NCBI GenBank assembly: GCA_039914895.1
Contig: JBDSOJ010000254.1
Location: 1-18,006, forward strand
Direction: 5' to 3'
Origin: Gaiellasilicea sp039914895
GTDB taxonomy: Bacteria; Actinomycetota; Thermoleophilia; Gaiellales; Gaiellaceae
Length of the DNA: 18,006 nt
The position numbers were made by a program, and so were the translations under genes. Positions 7,913-15,087 of the stretch are shown piece by piece. Positions within the stretch are counted from its first letter, which is position 1; each line of letters begins with the position of its first letter. The notes under the pieces are model-generated. The model saw only the letters and a program-made list of their open reading frames with translations, was not told where the DNA came from and did not search any database.

Positions 7913-8104
7913 ATGGACGAAGAACGCGTCCTCGCCCGGCTCGACCGAATCGACGCGCTCGACCGGAACGGCGCGGCGCCCGGCGAGTTGCTGGCGGAGT
8001 TGCGCGGCCTGCTCCACGAGGCCGAGGACTCGGCGCGGGCGCAGGAGCGGAACGTGCGGGAGGGGGTGGTCGAGCGCCTACACACGGCGCCGCACGGGAC
8101 ATAA
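7913..8104 (+). CDS. Small acidic helical protein, 63 aa, unknown
   Basis: An unrecognised small protein beginning MDEERVLARLDRIDAL. It is charged and almost entirely helix-forming, with Leu/Ile in a roughly heptad spacing (VLARLDRIDAL, then LLAELRGLLHEAEDSAR), so a short coiled coil is likely. A start 51 nt upstream (GTG 7862) is possible, but ATG 7913 sits seven bases after a TANNNT box and removes the arginine/cysteine-rich lead. The cupin gene starts 7 nt after the stop, so the two may form a unit. It has no transmembrane segment and no recognisable domain. It is probably real because of the promoter placement and tight spacing, but it could be an over-call. Confidence 0.55.
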   Translation: MDEERVLARLDRIDALDRNGAAPGELLAELRGLLHEAEDSARAQERNVREGVVERLHTAPHGT

Positions 8105-8105
8105 T
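8100..8105 (+). promoter_or_regulatory. -10-like box (CATAAT) before the cupin gene
   Basis: CATAAT, one base off TATAAT, is followed by six bases and the GTG at 8112, the same spacing as the other leaderless starts here. It overlaps the stop codon of the preceding 63-aa gene, so it would be an internal operon promoter. CCTACA stands 17 bp upstream, a poor -35. Confidence 0.4.
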
Positions 8106-8111
8106 CGGCAT

Positions 8112-9044
8112 GTGATCGCTCACTGGGACGACGTCGAGAGCGGCCGCGCGGAAGCCGGCCACATCGCCGGCCTCTGGACCGATCTCGGCTCGGCCGCCGG
8201 GGCGAAGACGGTCGGCGTCAACCGGATCCGGATCGATCCGGGCATGTGGTCGACGCCCTTCCATCGCCAGACCGGAGAGGAGGAGATCTTCTACGTGCTC
8301 GGCGGGTCGGGCATCTGCCTGCTCGATGGCGGCGCGTTCGAGGTGCGAGCGGGCGACTGCATCGTCCACCGCGTCTTCGAGGCGCACTCCCTTCGCGCTG
8401 GCGAGGACGGACTCGACGTGCTGGCGTTCGGCGAGCGGGGTCGGACCGAGGCCGCACACCTGCCACGGGCGGGGGTCTCCTGGCTGGGCGGCTCGTGGGT
8501 CGAAGCCGGCGTCGGCGCGCATCCCTGGGAGCGGGAAGCGGCCGCGGGTGAACCGGAAGTGCCGGAGGTGGGCGGACGCCCGGACTCCGTCGTCCACGTC
8601 GACGACGGAGTGGGCGATCACGGCGGCGGTTGGCGACGGCTGGCCCGGCGGGCGGGCGCGGAGCGAACGGGCCTCAATTGGCGTCGCCTGCCCGCGGGCG
8701 GCGAGGGTGCGCCGCCCCACTGTCACTCCGCCGACGAGGAGATCTTCGTCGTGCTCGCAGGCGAAGGCGCGCTCGGGCTGTACCCGGGCCCGCAGCTCGT
8801 CCGCGACGGCGGCGGCGACGAGGAGCACTCGATCCGTGCCGGGAATGTGATCTCGCGTCCCGCCGGGACGGGGATCGCGCACGGCCTCAGAGCCGGAGCG
8901 TCCGGCCTCACCTTCCTGGCCTACGGGACGAGCCGGCCGGACGACATCTGCTACTACCCGCGCTCGAACAAGCTCAACTTCCGGGGGCTCGGTCTGATCG
9001 CCCGGCTGGAGGACCTCGACTACGACGACGGCGAACCCGGCTGA
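8112..9044 (+). CDS. Bicupin (two cupin beta-barrels)
   Basis: A 310-aa cytoplasmic protein with two cupin domains, at about residues 30-110 and 185-272. The second barrel has a full metal set: H203 and H205 in PPHCHSADEE, E209 or E210, and H257 in PAGTGIAHGL. The first barrel has H51, Gln53 in place of the second His (FHRQTGEEE), Glu57 or Glu58, and H92, so its metal site is altered. The linker (125-180) and the tail with DDICYYPRSNKLNFRG are typical of actinobacterial cupin-domain proteins without assigned function. GTG 8112 is used because an ATG two bases earlier is followed at once by a stop. Substrate and reaction cannot be told from sequence; dioxygenase, isomerase and sugar- or oxalate-type activities all occur in the superfamily. 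Confidence 0.87.
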   Translation: MIAHWDDVESGRAEAGHIAGLWTDLGSAAGAKTVGVNRIRIDPGMWSTPFHRQTGEEEIFYVLGGSGICLLDGGAFEVRAGDCIVHRVFEAHSLRAGEDGLDVLAFGERGRTEAAHLPRAGVSWLGGSWVEAGVGAHPWEREAAAGEPEVPEVGGRPDSVVHVDDGVGDHGGGWRRLARRAGAERTGLNWRRLPAGGEGAPPHCHSADEEIFVVLAGEGALGLYPGPQLVRDGGGDEEHSIRAGNVISRPAGTGIAHGLRAGASGLTFLAYGTSRPDDICYYPRSNKLNFRGLGLIARLEDLDYDDGEPG

Positions 9045-9068
9045 ACGGCGGTGCAGGAAAACCGAAGC

Positions 9069-9074
9069 TAGGCT
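9069..9074 (+). promoter_or_regulatory. Possible -10 box (TAGGCT) upstream of parA-ftsZ
   Basis: TAGGCT fits TANNNT and sits in the only non-coding gap before parA. It would start a transcript near 9081, giving a leader of about 75 nt to TTG 9157 or about 10 nt to ATG 9091. No good -35 is visible, so this is tentative. Confidence 0.3.
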
Positions 9075-9144
9075 TGAAAGGCGCTTGCAGATGGGACTCA
9101 TGCGCCTGCTACCGCGTCCGAACACCAGGGCGCAACACGCCACC

Positions 9145-9150
9145 GAGGAG
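9145..9150 (+). promoter_or_regulatory. Ribosome binding site (GAGGAG) for parA start at TTG 9157
   Basis: GAGGAG followed by six bases and TTG is an ideal Shine-Dalgarno layout. It makes TTG 9157, which yields the usual short ParA N-terminus, at least as likely as the upstream ATG 9091. Confidence 0.5.
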
Positions 9151-9156
9151 CCGACG

Positions 9157-9927
9157 TTGCAGAGGGTGATCGTCTTCGCGAACCAGAAGGGCGGCGTCGC
9201 GAAGACGACGACGACGCTGAACCTCGGAGTCGCCTTCAAGGAGAAGGGCTTCCGCGTGCTCGTGGTCGATCTCGACCCGCAGGGCAACCTGACGATGAGC
9301 CAGGGGATGAACCCGGACGCGATCGAGCGCTCGATGTTCGACGTGCTCGTCCACCGGCTGCCGATCACCGAGATCATCCACCAGGCCGAGGTCGACGTCG
9401 CGGTCTCCTCGATCGACCTCGCCGGCGCCGAGCTCGCGCTCAGCTCGATGATCGGCCGCGAGCGCGCGCTCGAGAAATCGCTGCTCGAGGTGCGCGACTC
9501 CTACGACTTCATCATGATCGACACGCCGCCGTCACTCGGCCTGCTGACGATCAACGCCTTCGTCGCGGCCACCGGCGTGATCGTTCCGGTGCAGTGCGAG
9601 TACCTCTCGCTGCGCGGCCTCGTCCAGCTCGAGAACACGCTCGCGATGGTGCGCGAGAACCTCAACCCGGACGTGAGGATCGAGGGGATCCTGCCGACGA
9701 TGTTCGACCGGCGCACGCTGCACTCGCGCGAGGCCGTCGAGATCCTGGAGGAGAGCTTCGGCGACCTCGTCTTCAAGACTCGTATCCGCAAGACGGTCAG
9801 GTACGCCGAGGCTCCCGTGAAGGGCTCGTCCGTGCTCAAATACGATCCGACTGGGACGGCCGCCGAGGCCTACCGCGAGCTGGCGAAGGAGGTGCTCGAT
9901 GGCGCGAAACCGCGCGAGCATGCGTGA
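9157..9927 (+). CDS. parA: ParA/Soj/MinD-superfamily ATPase encoded with ftsZ
   Basis: A 256-aa deviant-Walker ATPase (278 aa if it starts at ATG 9091). The protein begins MQRVIVFANQ, then the signature KGGVAKTT with both lysines, DLDPQGN (Walker A'), IMIDTPPS (Walker B) and PVQCEYLSLRGL, all typical of Soj/ParA. The C-terminus lacks the amphipathic membrane-targeting helix of MinD, which argues for a nucleoid-binding ParA. TTG 9157 is preferred because it has a GAGGAG site and the canonical family start; the 22 codons between 9091 and 9157 use several codons that are rare here (CTA, AGG, CAA). No parB or parS accompanies it. Its stop lies 29 nt inside the following ftsZ gene, so the two are translationally coupled and probably act together, for example in placing the division ring. 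Confidence 0.92.
   Translation: MQRVIVFANQKGGVAKTTTTLNLGVAFKEKGFRVLVVDLDPQGNLTMSQGMNPDAIERSMFDVLVHRLPITEIIHQAEVDVAVSSIDLAGAELALSSMIGRERALEKSLLEVRDSYDFIMIDTPPSLGLLTINAFVAATGVIVPVQCEYLSLRGLVQLENTLAMVRENLNPDVRIEGILPTMFDRRTLHSREAVEILEESFGDLVFKTRIRKTVRYAEAPVKGSSVLKYDPTGTAAEAYRELAKEVLDGAKPREHA
9886..9893 (+). promoter_or_regulatory. Strong Shine-Dalgarno (AAGGAGGT) for ftsZ inside the parA 3' end
   Basis: This perfect anti-16S match lies five bases before ATG 9899. It fixes the ftsZ start at 9899, not ATG 9920, and lies within parA codons, so the overlap of the two genes is deliberate coupling. Confidence 0.8.
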
Positions 9928-11329
9928 GGGCCCTCTCGCGGAGCTATTCCGCGCGACGGAGGCCGCGCAGCGGCAGGCCGAGCAGGCGCCTGCGGCTGCG
10001 CCGCACGCTGCACCCGAGGAACCGCAGGAGCTGACGGTCGAGCACGTCCCCGACTTCGCGAAGGAGGAGCCACGCGCGGCCGCACCAGCGCCCGCGCCCT
10101 CCGAGCCGGCGGCGTCGGCGGTGAGCGCCGCGCGCAAGCAGCCCAAAGCGGATCAGCCGAAAGCCGCCGAGTCGAGGGCCGCCGCGTCCGCTCCGCCCGC
10201 AGCGCCGCCCGCGAGAGAGCAGCCCGTCTACGAGCCGCCGCTCACCCGCTACGAGGTGATGCCGGAGCCCGCCCCGCGCCTCGAGTACGCGACCCCGCGC
10301 GACAGCTCCAGCTATCTCGCCGTGATCCGGGTGATCGGCGTCGGCGGCGCCGGCCTGAATGCGGTCAACCGGATGATGGACGCCGGCATCTCCGCGGTCG
10401 AGTTCGTCGCCGTCAACACCGACATGCAGCAGCTCCAGATCTCGGACGCGCCGGTCAAGATCCACATCGGCCGCGAGCTGACGCAGGGCCTCGGCTCCGG
10501 TGCCGAGCCGGACATCGGTCGCCGCGCCGCCGAGGAGAGCTACGACCAGATCAAGAACGCGCTCCGCGGCTCCGACATGGTCTTCGTCACCGCCGGCGAG
10601 GGCGGCGGCACCGGCACCGGCGCGGCGCCCGTCGTCGCCCGCATCGCACGGGAGCTCGGCGCGCTCACCGTCGGCATCGTCACGACCCCGTTCCGCTTCG
10701 AGGGCTCCCGCCGCCAGGCGTCCTCCAACCAGGGGGTCGAGGAGCTGCGCGCCGCCTGCGACACCGTGATCGTGATCCCGAACGACCGCCTGCTCGAGGT
10801 GCTCGACCGCTCGACCTCGATGCTCGACGCCTTCAAGATCGCCGACGACGTGCTCCGGCAGGGCGTCCAGGGGATCACCGACCTGATCACGATGCCCGGC
10901 CTCATCAACCTCGACTTCGCCGACGTCCGCACGGTCATGCGCGACGCCGGCTCGGCCCTGATGGGGATCGGCTTCGCGACGGGAGAGGACCGGGCGAAGC
11001 AGGCAGCCGAGCGGGCGCTCAAGAGCCCGCTGATCGACACCGAGATCGTCGGCGCCCGCGGGATCCTGCTCTCGATCGCGGGCGGCGAGGACCTGACGCT
11101 GCTCGAGGTGAACGACGCCGCCGAGACGGTCCGCCAGGCCGCCACCGACGACACGAACATCATCTTCGGCGCCACCGTCGACGAGCGCCTCGCCGGCCAG
11201 ATCTGGGTCACGGTGATCGCCACCGGCCTCGGCGGCACCAGCCGCCGCACGACGCCGACGTTCACCGGCAACACGAGCTCCACGCGCTCGGACGACCCGC
11301 TCGAGCCGCCCAGCTTCCTGCGGAACTAG
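9899..11329 (+). CDS. ftsZ: FtsZ cell-division GTPase with long N-terminal extension
   Basis: A 476-aa tubulin-like GTPase that forms the cytokinetic ring. The core spans about 140-448: IRVIGVGGAGLNAVNRM at its start, the GTP-binding GGGTGTG (235-241), the T7 loop NLDFADV (337-343) and GATVDERL. The C-terminus, DDPLEPPSFLRN, is a good FtsZ conserved C-terminal peptide (PxFL-Arg), the usual site for FtsA/SepF-type partners. The linker before it is only about 17 residues. In contrast about 139 residues precede the core, where most FtsZ proteins have 10-15. They open with a basic, amphipathic-looking segment (MARNRASMREGPLAELFRAT) and continue as a disordered Ala/Pro/Glu-rich tail. Start ATG 9899 has a perfect Shine-Dalgarno. 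The gene is coupled to parA and stands apart from any murC/ftsQ-type dcw genes, so it may be the only FtsZ or a second one. Confidence 0.95.
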   Translation: MARNRASMREGPLAELFRATEAAQRQAEQAPAAAPHAAPEEPQELTVEHVPDFAKEEPRAAAPAPAPSEPAASAVSAARKQPKADQPKAAESRAAASAPPAAPPAREQPVYEPPLTRYEVMPEPAPRLEYATPRDSSSYLAVIRVIGVGGAGLNAVNRMMDAGISAVEFVAVNTDMQQLQISDAPVKIHIGRELTQGLGSGAEPDIGRRAAEESYDQIKNALRGSDMVFVTAGEGGGTGTGAAPVVARIARELGALTVGIVTTPFRFEGSRRQASSNQGVEELRAACDTVIVIPNDRLLEVLDRSTSMLDAFKIADDVLRQGVQGITDLITMPGLINLDFADVRTVMRDAGSALMGIGFATGEDRAKQAAERALKSPLIDTEIVGARGILLSIAGGEDLTLLEVNDAAETVRQAATDDTNIIFGATVDERLAGQIWVTVIATGLGGTSRRTTPTFTGNTSSTRSDDPLEPPSFLRN

Positions 11330-12369
11330 ACGAGCGGGACGAGCACGGTCGCGCCGAAGGCGGCGCCGAGCGCGAAGCACCCCGTCATCGCGGCCGCGGC
11401 GGTGTGCCAGCGGCGCGCGTCGGTGCGGCGGCCGAGGAAGTAGAGGAGGCTGCCGGAGCCGAGCGCGAGCGTTGTCAGCGTCTCGACGGCGCCGAGCGCG
11501 ATCCCGGCCGACACCGCCACGTCCGAGCCGACACCGTGCGCGGTCAGCGCGAACGCGACGGCCGCGCTCGCGACGCCGACGTTCCCAGGCGTCAGTGGCA
11601 GGATCCCCGCCAGGTCGAGCGCCGGAATGATCAGCACCGCCGCGGCGAGCGGCCGCTCGACGCCGAAGGCGGCGGCGATCCCGGCCACGGCGGCGACGCG
11701 CAGAGCCATCGCGAGCCCCACCCAGCCGGCGATCTGCGCCGCGGCGCGCGGGCAGCGGCCGAGGACGCGGAAGACGTCGAGCGCGTGCCCGAACTTCGTG
11801 CCCGGCCGCGAGTCGCGCGCACGCCAGGCGATTGCGGCAGCGACGGCCGCTCCGAGCAACAGCACCGCGATCGGCCAGCGCGGGAGCACGCCGCTCGCCG
11901 AGGCGAGCGCGAGCACGACGGCCAGCCACAACGCCCGCACGGCGCTCAGCGAGCCGGCGATCCCACCGACCGTCCAGATCCGGCCCTCGTTGTGGAGCGC
12001 GCGGGAGAAGAGCGCGAACCGGACCGCGGTCCCGATGCGGGCCGGGGCGAGCGCGTTCACGATCGAGCCGGTGCAGTAGCGCGCGGTGGCATCGGGGCGC
12101 GACGTCGTCCCGCCACAGCGGGTGATAGCCGACTGCCAGCCGCAGGCGGAGGTCACGAGCGACCCGGCGAACGCGGCCGCCGCCAGCCACAGCCAGCCGG
12201 CCGACGCGTCCGAGAGCCCGGCGACGCCGTCGGCGACGAGGTCGCCGAGCAGTTGCGGAGTCAGCGCCAGAGCGATGAGAGCCGCGACCGATCCCAGGAA
12301 GACGGCAAGGTGCCGTTTCCCCAACTCGAGGTCGAGGTGCATCTTCTGACAACGTAGCCGGGTTCTCAT
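11326..12369 (-). CDS. LPG-synthase TM-region / YbhN-type membrane protein (flippase-like)
   Basis: A 347-aa integral membrane protein with about eight hydrophobic segments (around 20-38, 56-76, 133-160, 166-182, 212-236, 242-262, 264-282 and 285-312, with a last one at 326-345). It matches the lysylphosphatidylglycerol synthase TM-region family (PF03706, UPF0104), with NALAPARIGTAVRFALFSRA (105-124) and LTPGNVGVASAAVAFAL (259-275) as the two conserved loops. There is no cytosolic aminoacyl-transferase domain, so it is not a full MprF; stand-alone members are thought to move or modify lipids or glycolipids. ATG 12369 is preferred to ATG 12393 because GGGGAG lies exactly six bases before it. 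The stop shares CTAG with the ftsZ stop, and the gene is divergent from the GGT homologue. Substrate unknown. Confidence 0.82.
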   Translation of the reverse strand: MRTRLRCQKMHLDLELGKRHLAVFLGSVAALIALALTPQLLGDLVADGVAGLSDASAGWLWLAAAAFAGSLVTSACGWQSAITRCGGTTSRPDATARYCTGSIVNALAPARIGTAVRFALFSRALHNEGRIWTVGGIAGSLSAVRALWLAVVLALASASGVLPRWPIAVLLLGAAVAAAIAWRARDSRPGTKFGHALDVFRVLGRCPRAAAQIAGWVGLAMALRVAAVAGIAAAFGVERPLAAAVLIIPALDLAGILPLTPGNVGVASAAVAFALTAHGVGSDVAVSAGIALGAVETLTTLALGSGSLLYFLGRRTDARRWHTAAAAMTGCFALGAAFGATVLVPLV

Positions 12370-12375
12370 GAGGTT

Positions 12376-12381
12376 CTCCCC
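12376..12381 (-). promoter_or_regulatory. Ribosome binding site (GGGGAG) fixing the membrane-protein start
   Basis: On the minus strand GGGGAG is followed by AACCTC and ATG 12369. The in-frame ATG at 12393 has no comparable site. Confidence 0.6.
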
Positions 12382-12407
12382 ACTTATCGGCATCCGTACA
12401 GCATCTT

Positions 12408-12413
12408 TACCCT
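12408..12413 (+). promoter_or_regulatory. -10 box (TACCCT) for the GGT homologue, leaderless spacing
   Basis: TACCCT, six bases (GAGTTG), then ATG 12420. There is no Shine-Dalgarno between, consistent with a leaderless mRNA. It sits in the 50-bp gap to the divergent membrane-protein gene. Confidence 0.55.
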
Positions 12414-12419
12414 GAGTTG

Positions 12420-13730
12420 ATGCACGGAGCCATTGCCGCCGGAAGCCGCCCCACCGCCGAAGCGGGCGCCCGCGTGCTCGAGGAGGGCGGCAACGCCGTC
12501 GACGCGTGCATCGCCGCGGCCTTCGCGGCCGCTGTCGCCGAGGGTCCGCTGACCGGCCCCAACGGCGGCGGCTTCCTGCTCGCGTGGCTCGAGGGCGAGG
12601 CGACCGTGCTCGACTGCTTCTTCGCCGCCCCGACTCGACCGCTGGGCGGGATCGAGGATCTCACGATCGACTTCGGCGACTCGACCCAGAGCTACCACAT
12701 CGGCGAGGGATCGGTCGCCGTGCCCGGGCTCGTCGCGGGGCTGGAGGAGGCGCACCGGCGATTCGGGAGCGTGCCGTGGCCGCAACTCGTCGAGCCTGCG
12801 ATCGAGCTCGCCGAGCGAGGTCTCGACGCCACCGACGCGCAGGTCTTCCTCCACCTGATCCTCGCCGCGATCCTGCAGCGCGACGAAGGCGGCCGGCGGA
12901 TCTACGGCGTGCCGGCACGGATCGAGACGGCCGACTTCGTGCCGACGCTGAAACGGCTTCGCGACGCCGGCTCGGCGGCAGTCACCGAGCTGACTCCCGA
13001 GCTCGCCGACGACATCGCGGACTATCGCGTGGCCGCGCCCGAACCTCTGCGCGCACGCGTCGGCGAGCTCGAGATCCTGACGACCCCGGCCCCTTCCCGC
13101 GGTGGTGCCATCGTGGCCGCCGCGCTGGAGCAGCTCGCGAAGGCGGGAACGCTCGCCGAGCGCGCCGTGGCTCTGCGCCACGGCTACGAGTCGGCACCGC
13201 CGCTCGCCGTCGCCGGGACGACGCACATCTCCGTCATCGACGCGGCGAGCAACGCCGCCTCGCTCTCCTCGACGCTCGGCGCCGGCTCCGGGATCTTTCG
13301 CGGCGGCACGCAGCTGAACAACATGCTCGGCGAGCTCGATGTCGTCGGCCACGCCCCGACACGATCCGGCGAGCGGCTGCCGAGCATGATGACGCCGACG
13401 CTCGTGCTCGAGGACGGCCGCCCGCGACTGGCTCTCGGCAGCGCCGGCTCCGTGCGTCTGGCCGGCGCGATCGCGCAGGTCGCAGACGCCGTTCTCCGCG
13501 GCACGCCCGTCGCCGAGGCGATCGACCGGGCGCGCCTGCACGTCGAGGGCGACGTCCTCCACCTCGAAGGCGGGCTGATGGACATCGCTCCCGAGGGCTG
13601 GAAGACGGTGCGCTGGGCCGGCCGTAACCTCTACTTCGGCGGCGTCTCGGCGGTCGAGCGGCGTCCCGACGGGTCGCTCGCCGCCGCCGGCGACCCGCGT
13701 CGCGGCGGTCACGGAATCGTCGTCGGATGA
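12420..13730 (+). CDS. Gamma-glutamyltransferase-family Ntn hydrolase, short cytoplasmic form
   Basis: A 436-aa GGT homologue. Self-cleaving GGTs split before a Thr that becomes the nucleophile; here it should be Thr267 in AGTTHISVID, giving chains of about 266 and 170 residues. Other family marks are GGNAVDACIAAAF (23-35), GPNGGGF (46-52), VPGLVAG (101-107), a GTQLNNML segment (296-303) and LPSMMTPTLV (320-329). It is odd in three ways. It is about 100 residues shorter than secreted GGTs and has no signal peptide. The stretch that is normally D-x-RE-x-AP reads DCFFAAP (65-71), so the substrate-carboxylate arginine is missing. The GSPGG oxyanion loop reads GSAGS (340-344). Glutathione hydrolysis is therefore doubtful and another amide may be the substrate. 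Its stop overlaps the GNAT start as ATGA. Confidence 0.88.
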   Translation: MHGAIAAGSRPTAEAGARVLEEGGNAVDACIAAAFAAAVAEGPLTGPNGGGFLLAWLEGEATVLDCFFAAPTRPLGGIEDLTIDFGDSTQSYHIGEGSVAVPGLVAGLEEAHRRFGSVPWPQLVEPAIELAERGLDATDAQVFLHLILAAILQRDEGGRRIYGVPARIETADFVPTLKRLRDAGSAAVTELTPELADDIADYRVAAPEPLRARVGELEILTTPAPSRGGAIVAAALEQLAKAGTLAERAVALRHGYESAPPLAVAGTTHISVIDAASNAASLSSTLGAGSGIFRGGTQLNNMLGELDVVGHAPTRSGERLPSMMTPTLVLEDGRPRLALGSAGSVRLAGAIAQVADAVLRGTPVAEAIDRARLHVEGDVLHLEGGLMDIAPEGWKTVRWAGRNLYFGGVSAVERRPDGSLAAAGDPRRGGHGIVVG

Positions 13731-14239
13731 CGATCCAGATCCGGCCGGCGCGTCCCGAGGATGCCGCGATGCTCGTTGCGCTCGGCGCCGCGATCGGCCG
13801 TGAGCCCGAGGCCTGGCTGCTGAACACCGACGCCTGGCGCAGCGTCGCCGATGAGCGCCGCTACGTGCGCGCGCTCCGGCGCCATCCCGACGCCGCCGTC
13901 TTCGTCGCCGAGGACGAAGGTGCGATCGTCGGCCGCCTCTCTCTCGCCCGCGATCCGCACAGCGCCAGCCGCCATGTCGCCGACCTCGGTCTGATGGTCG
14001 CCGCGAGCCACCGTCGCCTCGGCATCGGCAGGGCGCTGCTCGAGCAGGCTGTCGCCTGGGCGCGCGACGCCGGCGTCCTCAAGGTGGAGCTGCACGTCTT
14101 CCCCTGGAACGAGCCTGCGATCGGCCTCTACGAGCAGTTCGGGTTCGAGCGCGAGGGACTGCGCAAGGCGCACTACCACCGCGGCGGCGAGCTCGTCGAC
14201 GCGATCCTGATGGCCTACCGGCTCGACCGCACGAGCTAG
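13727..14239 (+). CDS. GNAT-family N-acetyltransferase
   Basis: A 170-aa acetyl-CoA-dependent acyltransferase with one complete GNAT domain. It opens with the typical IQIRPARPEDAAML strand-helix. The acetyl-CoA pyrophosphate loop, motif A, is RRLGIGRALL (96-105). Motif B follows as PWNEPAIGLYEQFGF (126-140) and EGLRKAHY, a tail shared with RimI/RimL-like and phosphinothricin-type enzymes. The start ATG overlaps the stop of the GGT homologue (ATGA), so the two are translationally coupled. They may act on the same pathway, such as release and then acetylation of an amino group, but this is inference. The stop shares CTAG with the convergent DUF1385 gene. Substrate cannot be inferred. Confidence 0.9.
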   Translation: MTIQIRPARPEDAAMLVALGAAIGREPEAWLLNTDAWRSVADERRYVRALRRHPDAAVFVAEDEGAIVGRLSLARDPHSASRHVADLGLMVAASHRRLGIGRALLEQAVAWARDAGVLKVELHVFPWNEPAIGLYEQFGFEREGLRKAHYHRGGELVDAILMAYRLDRTS

Positions 14240-15015
14240 AGCTCGCGTCGTAGCACGGAGGCGACGGCGCGGAGGGCAACGCGCGTGTCCGCGAGCTCGG
14301 GCTCCCGGGTCGTCAGCCGCTGCAGCGCCAGACCGGGCAGCAGCATCCCCCGGAGCAGGCCGGACGGATGCTGCACCGCCTTCCAGAGCTCCATCGTGAC
14401 CCCGACCGAGACGACTGCGACCAGGACGCCGGTGAGCGTGGGGGCGAGCACGCTCGGTGCCACGTGGTCGAAGATCGCGCTGACGGGGATCGCGAGCGCG
14501 GCGAAGTTCGTGCCGCAACGAGCCGAGAACCGGGTCGGCTGCGCGTCGCCGCTCCACGTCGTCGCCAGCGACCCGGTCTCGGCCGCCGCGATCGCGCGGT
14601 GCTCGGCGCCGTGCAGGCGTAGCGTGCGACCTCGGAAGAGCCAGAGGATGATCAGCGCCGTCGTCACGATCCCGGCCGCGAGCTCGAGCCGGCTCGGAAG
14701 TGCGACGAACGCGATCGGCAACAGCAGTGCGGCGAGGAGGAGGACGCGCTCTCGCGGGCGCGTCACGCCGCGTCCGCGGACGAGCGGTGCCAGCGACGAC
14801 GCCAGCTGCAGGAGCCCGCGCACGAGCGGGATCTGCGCGGCCACGGAACGTCGAGCCGGCATTTCGCCCTCGTGCAGCTCACCCGCGGTGGTCGCAAAGG
14901 CCCAGTAGCGCTCGCTCACGATCACGACGCCGTTCGGCCGGGCCATGCCGCCGAGCTTCGGCAAGACGGTCGAGCGGTCGGCGCGGGCGAGCAGGTCGGT
15001 GACGGCGGCGTCCAC
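14236..15015 (-). CDS. DUF1385 (YqhQ-like) membrane protein
   Basis: A 259-aa polytopic protein of the DUF1385 family, seen in Bacillus YqhQ and many actinobacteria. Marks are LGGMARPNGVVIVSERYWA (21-39), LHGAEHRAIAAAE (134-146) and FSARCGTNFA (163-172); the His, Glu and Cys of these loops suggest a metal site. Membrane segments lie near 89-107, 112-128, 172-190 and 192-211, and the C-terminus has the usual PGLALQRLTTREPE. Biochemical function is not established for the family. The start is GTG 15013-15015, giving a short lead before the conserved region; AGGT just before it is a weak ribosome site. It lies downstream of an intrinsic terminator that ends the small peptide transcript, so it should have its own promoter; GACTCT six bases before the GTG is only a partial match to TANNNT. 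Confidence 0.85.
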   Translation of the reverse strand: MDAAVTDLLARADRSTVLPKLGGMARPNGVVIVSERYWAFATTAGELHEGEMPARRSVAAQIPLVRGLLQLASSLAPLVRGRGVTRPRERVLLLAALLLPIAFVALPSRLELAAGIVTTALIILWLFRGRTLRLHGAEHRAIAAAETGSLATTWSGDAQPTRFSARCGTNFAALAIPVSAIFDHVAPSVLAPTLTGVLVAVVSVGVTMELWKAVQHPSGLLRGMLLPGLALQRLTTREPELADTRVALRAVASVLRREL

Positions 15016-15027
15016 CTACCTAGAGTC

Positions 15028-15063
15028 GCAAAAGTAAGGCCGCCCGGCGAGTGCCGGACGGCC
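15028..15063 (-). terminator. Intrinsic terminator after the 25-aa membrane peptide gene
   Basis: Arms 15038-15048 and 15053-15063 form an 11-bp stem with one C-A mismatch and a 4-nt loop. In the leftward direction the stem is followed by TTACTTTTGCG, a modest T tract. It stands 24 nt after the stop of the small peptide gene and just before the DUF1385 start. It is the only clear intrinsic terminator seen in the window. Confidence 0.7.
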
Positions 15064-15087
15064 CATTCCTTCGCGCGGCGCGTCCTA

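Noticed and set aside
7899..9377. 492-codon minus-strand frame opposite the bicupin and parA start
   Set aside because: It is antisense to a clear two-cupin protein and to the ParA Walker region; no recognisable domain.
9944..12352. 802-codon minus-strand frame across ftsZ and the flippase-like gene
   Set aside because: It is antisense to ftsZ for half its length and in the wrong frame of the membrane-protein gene for the rest; low-complexity Arg/Ala/Asp content, no motif.
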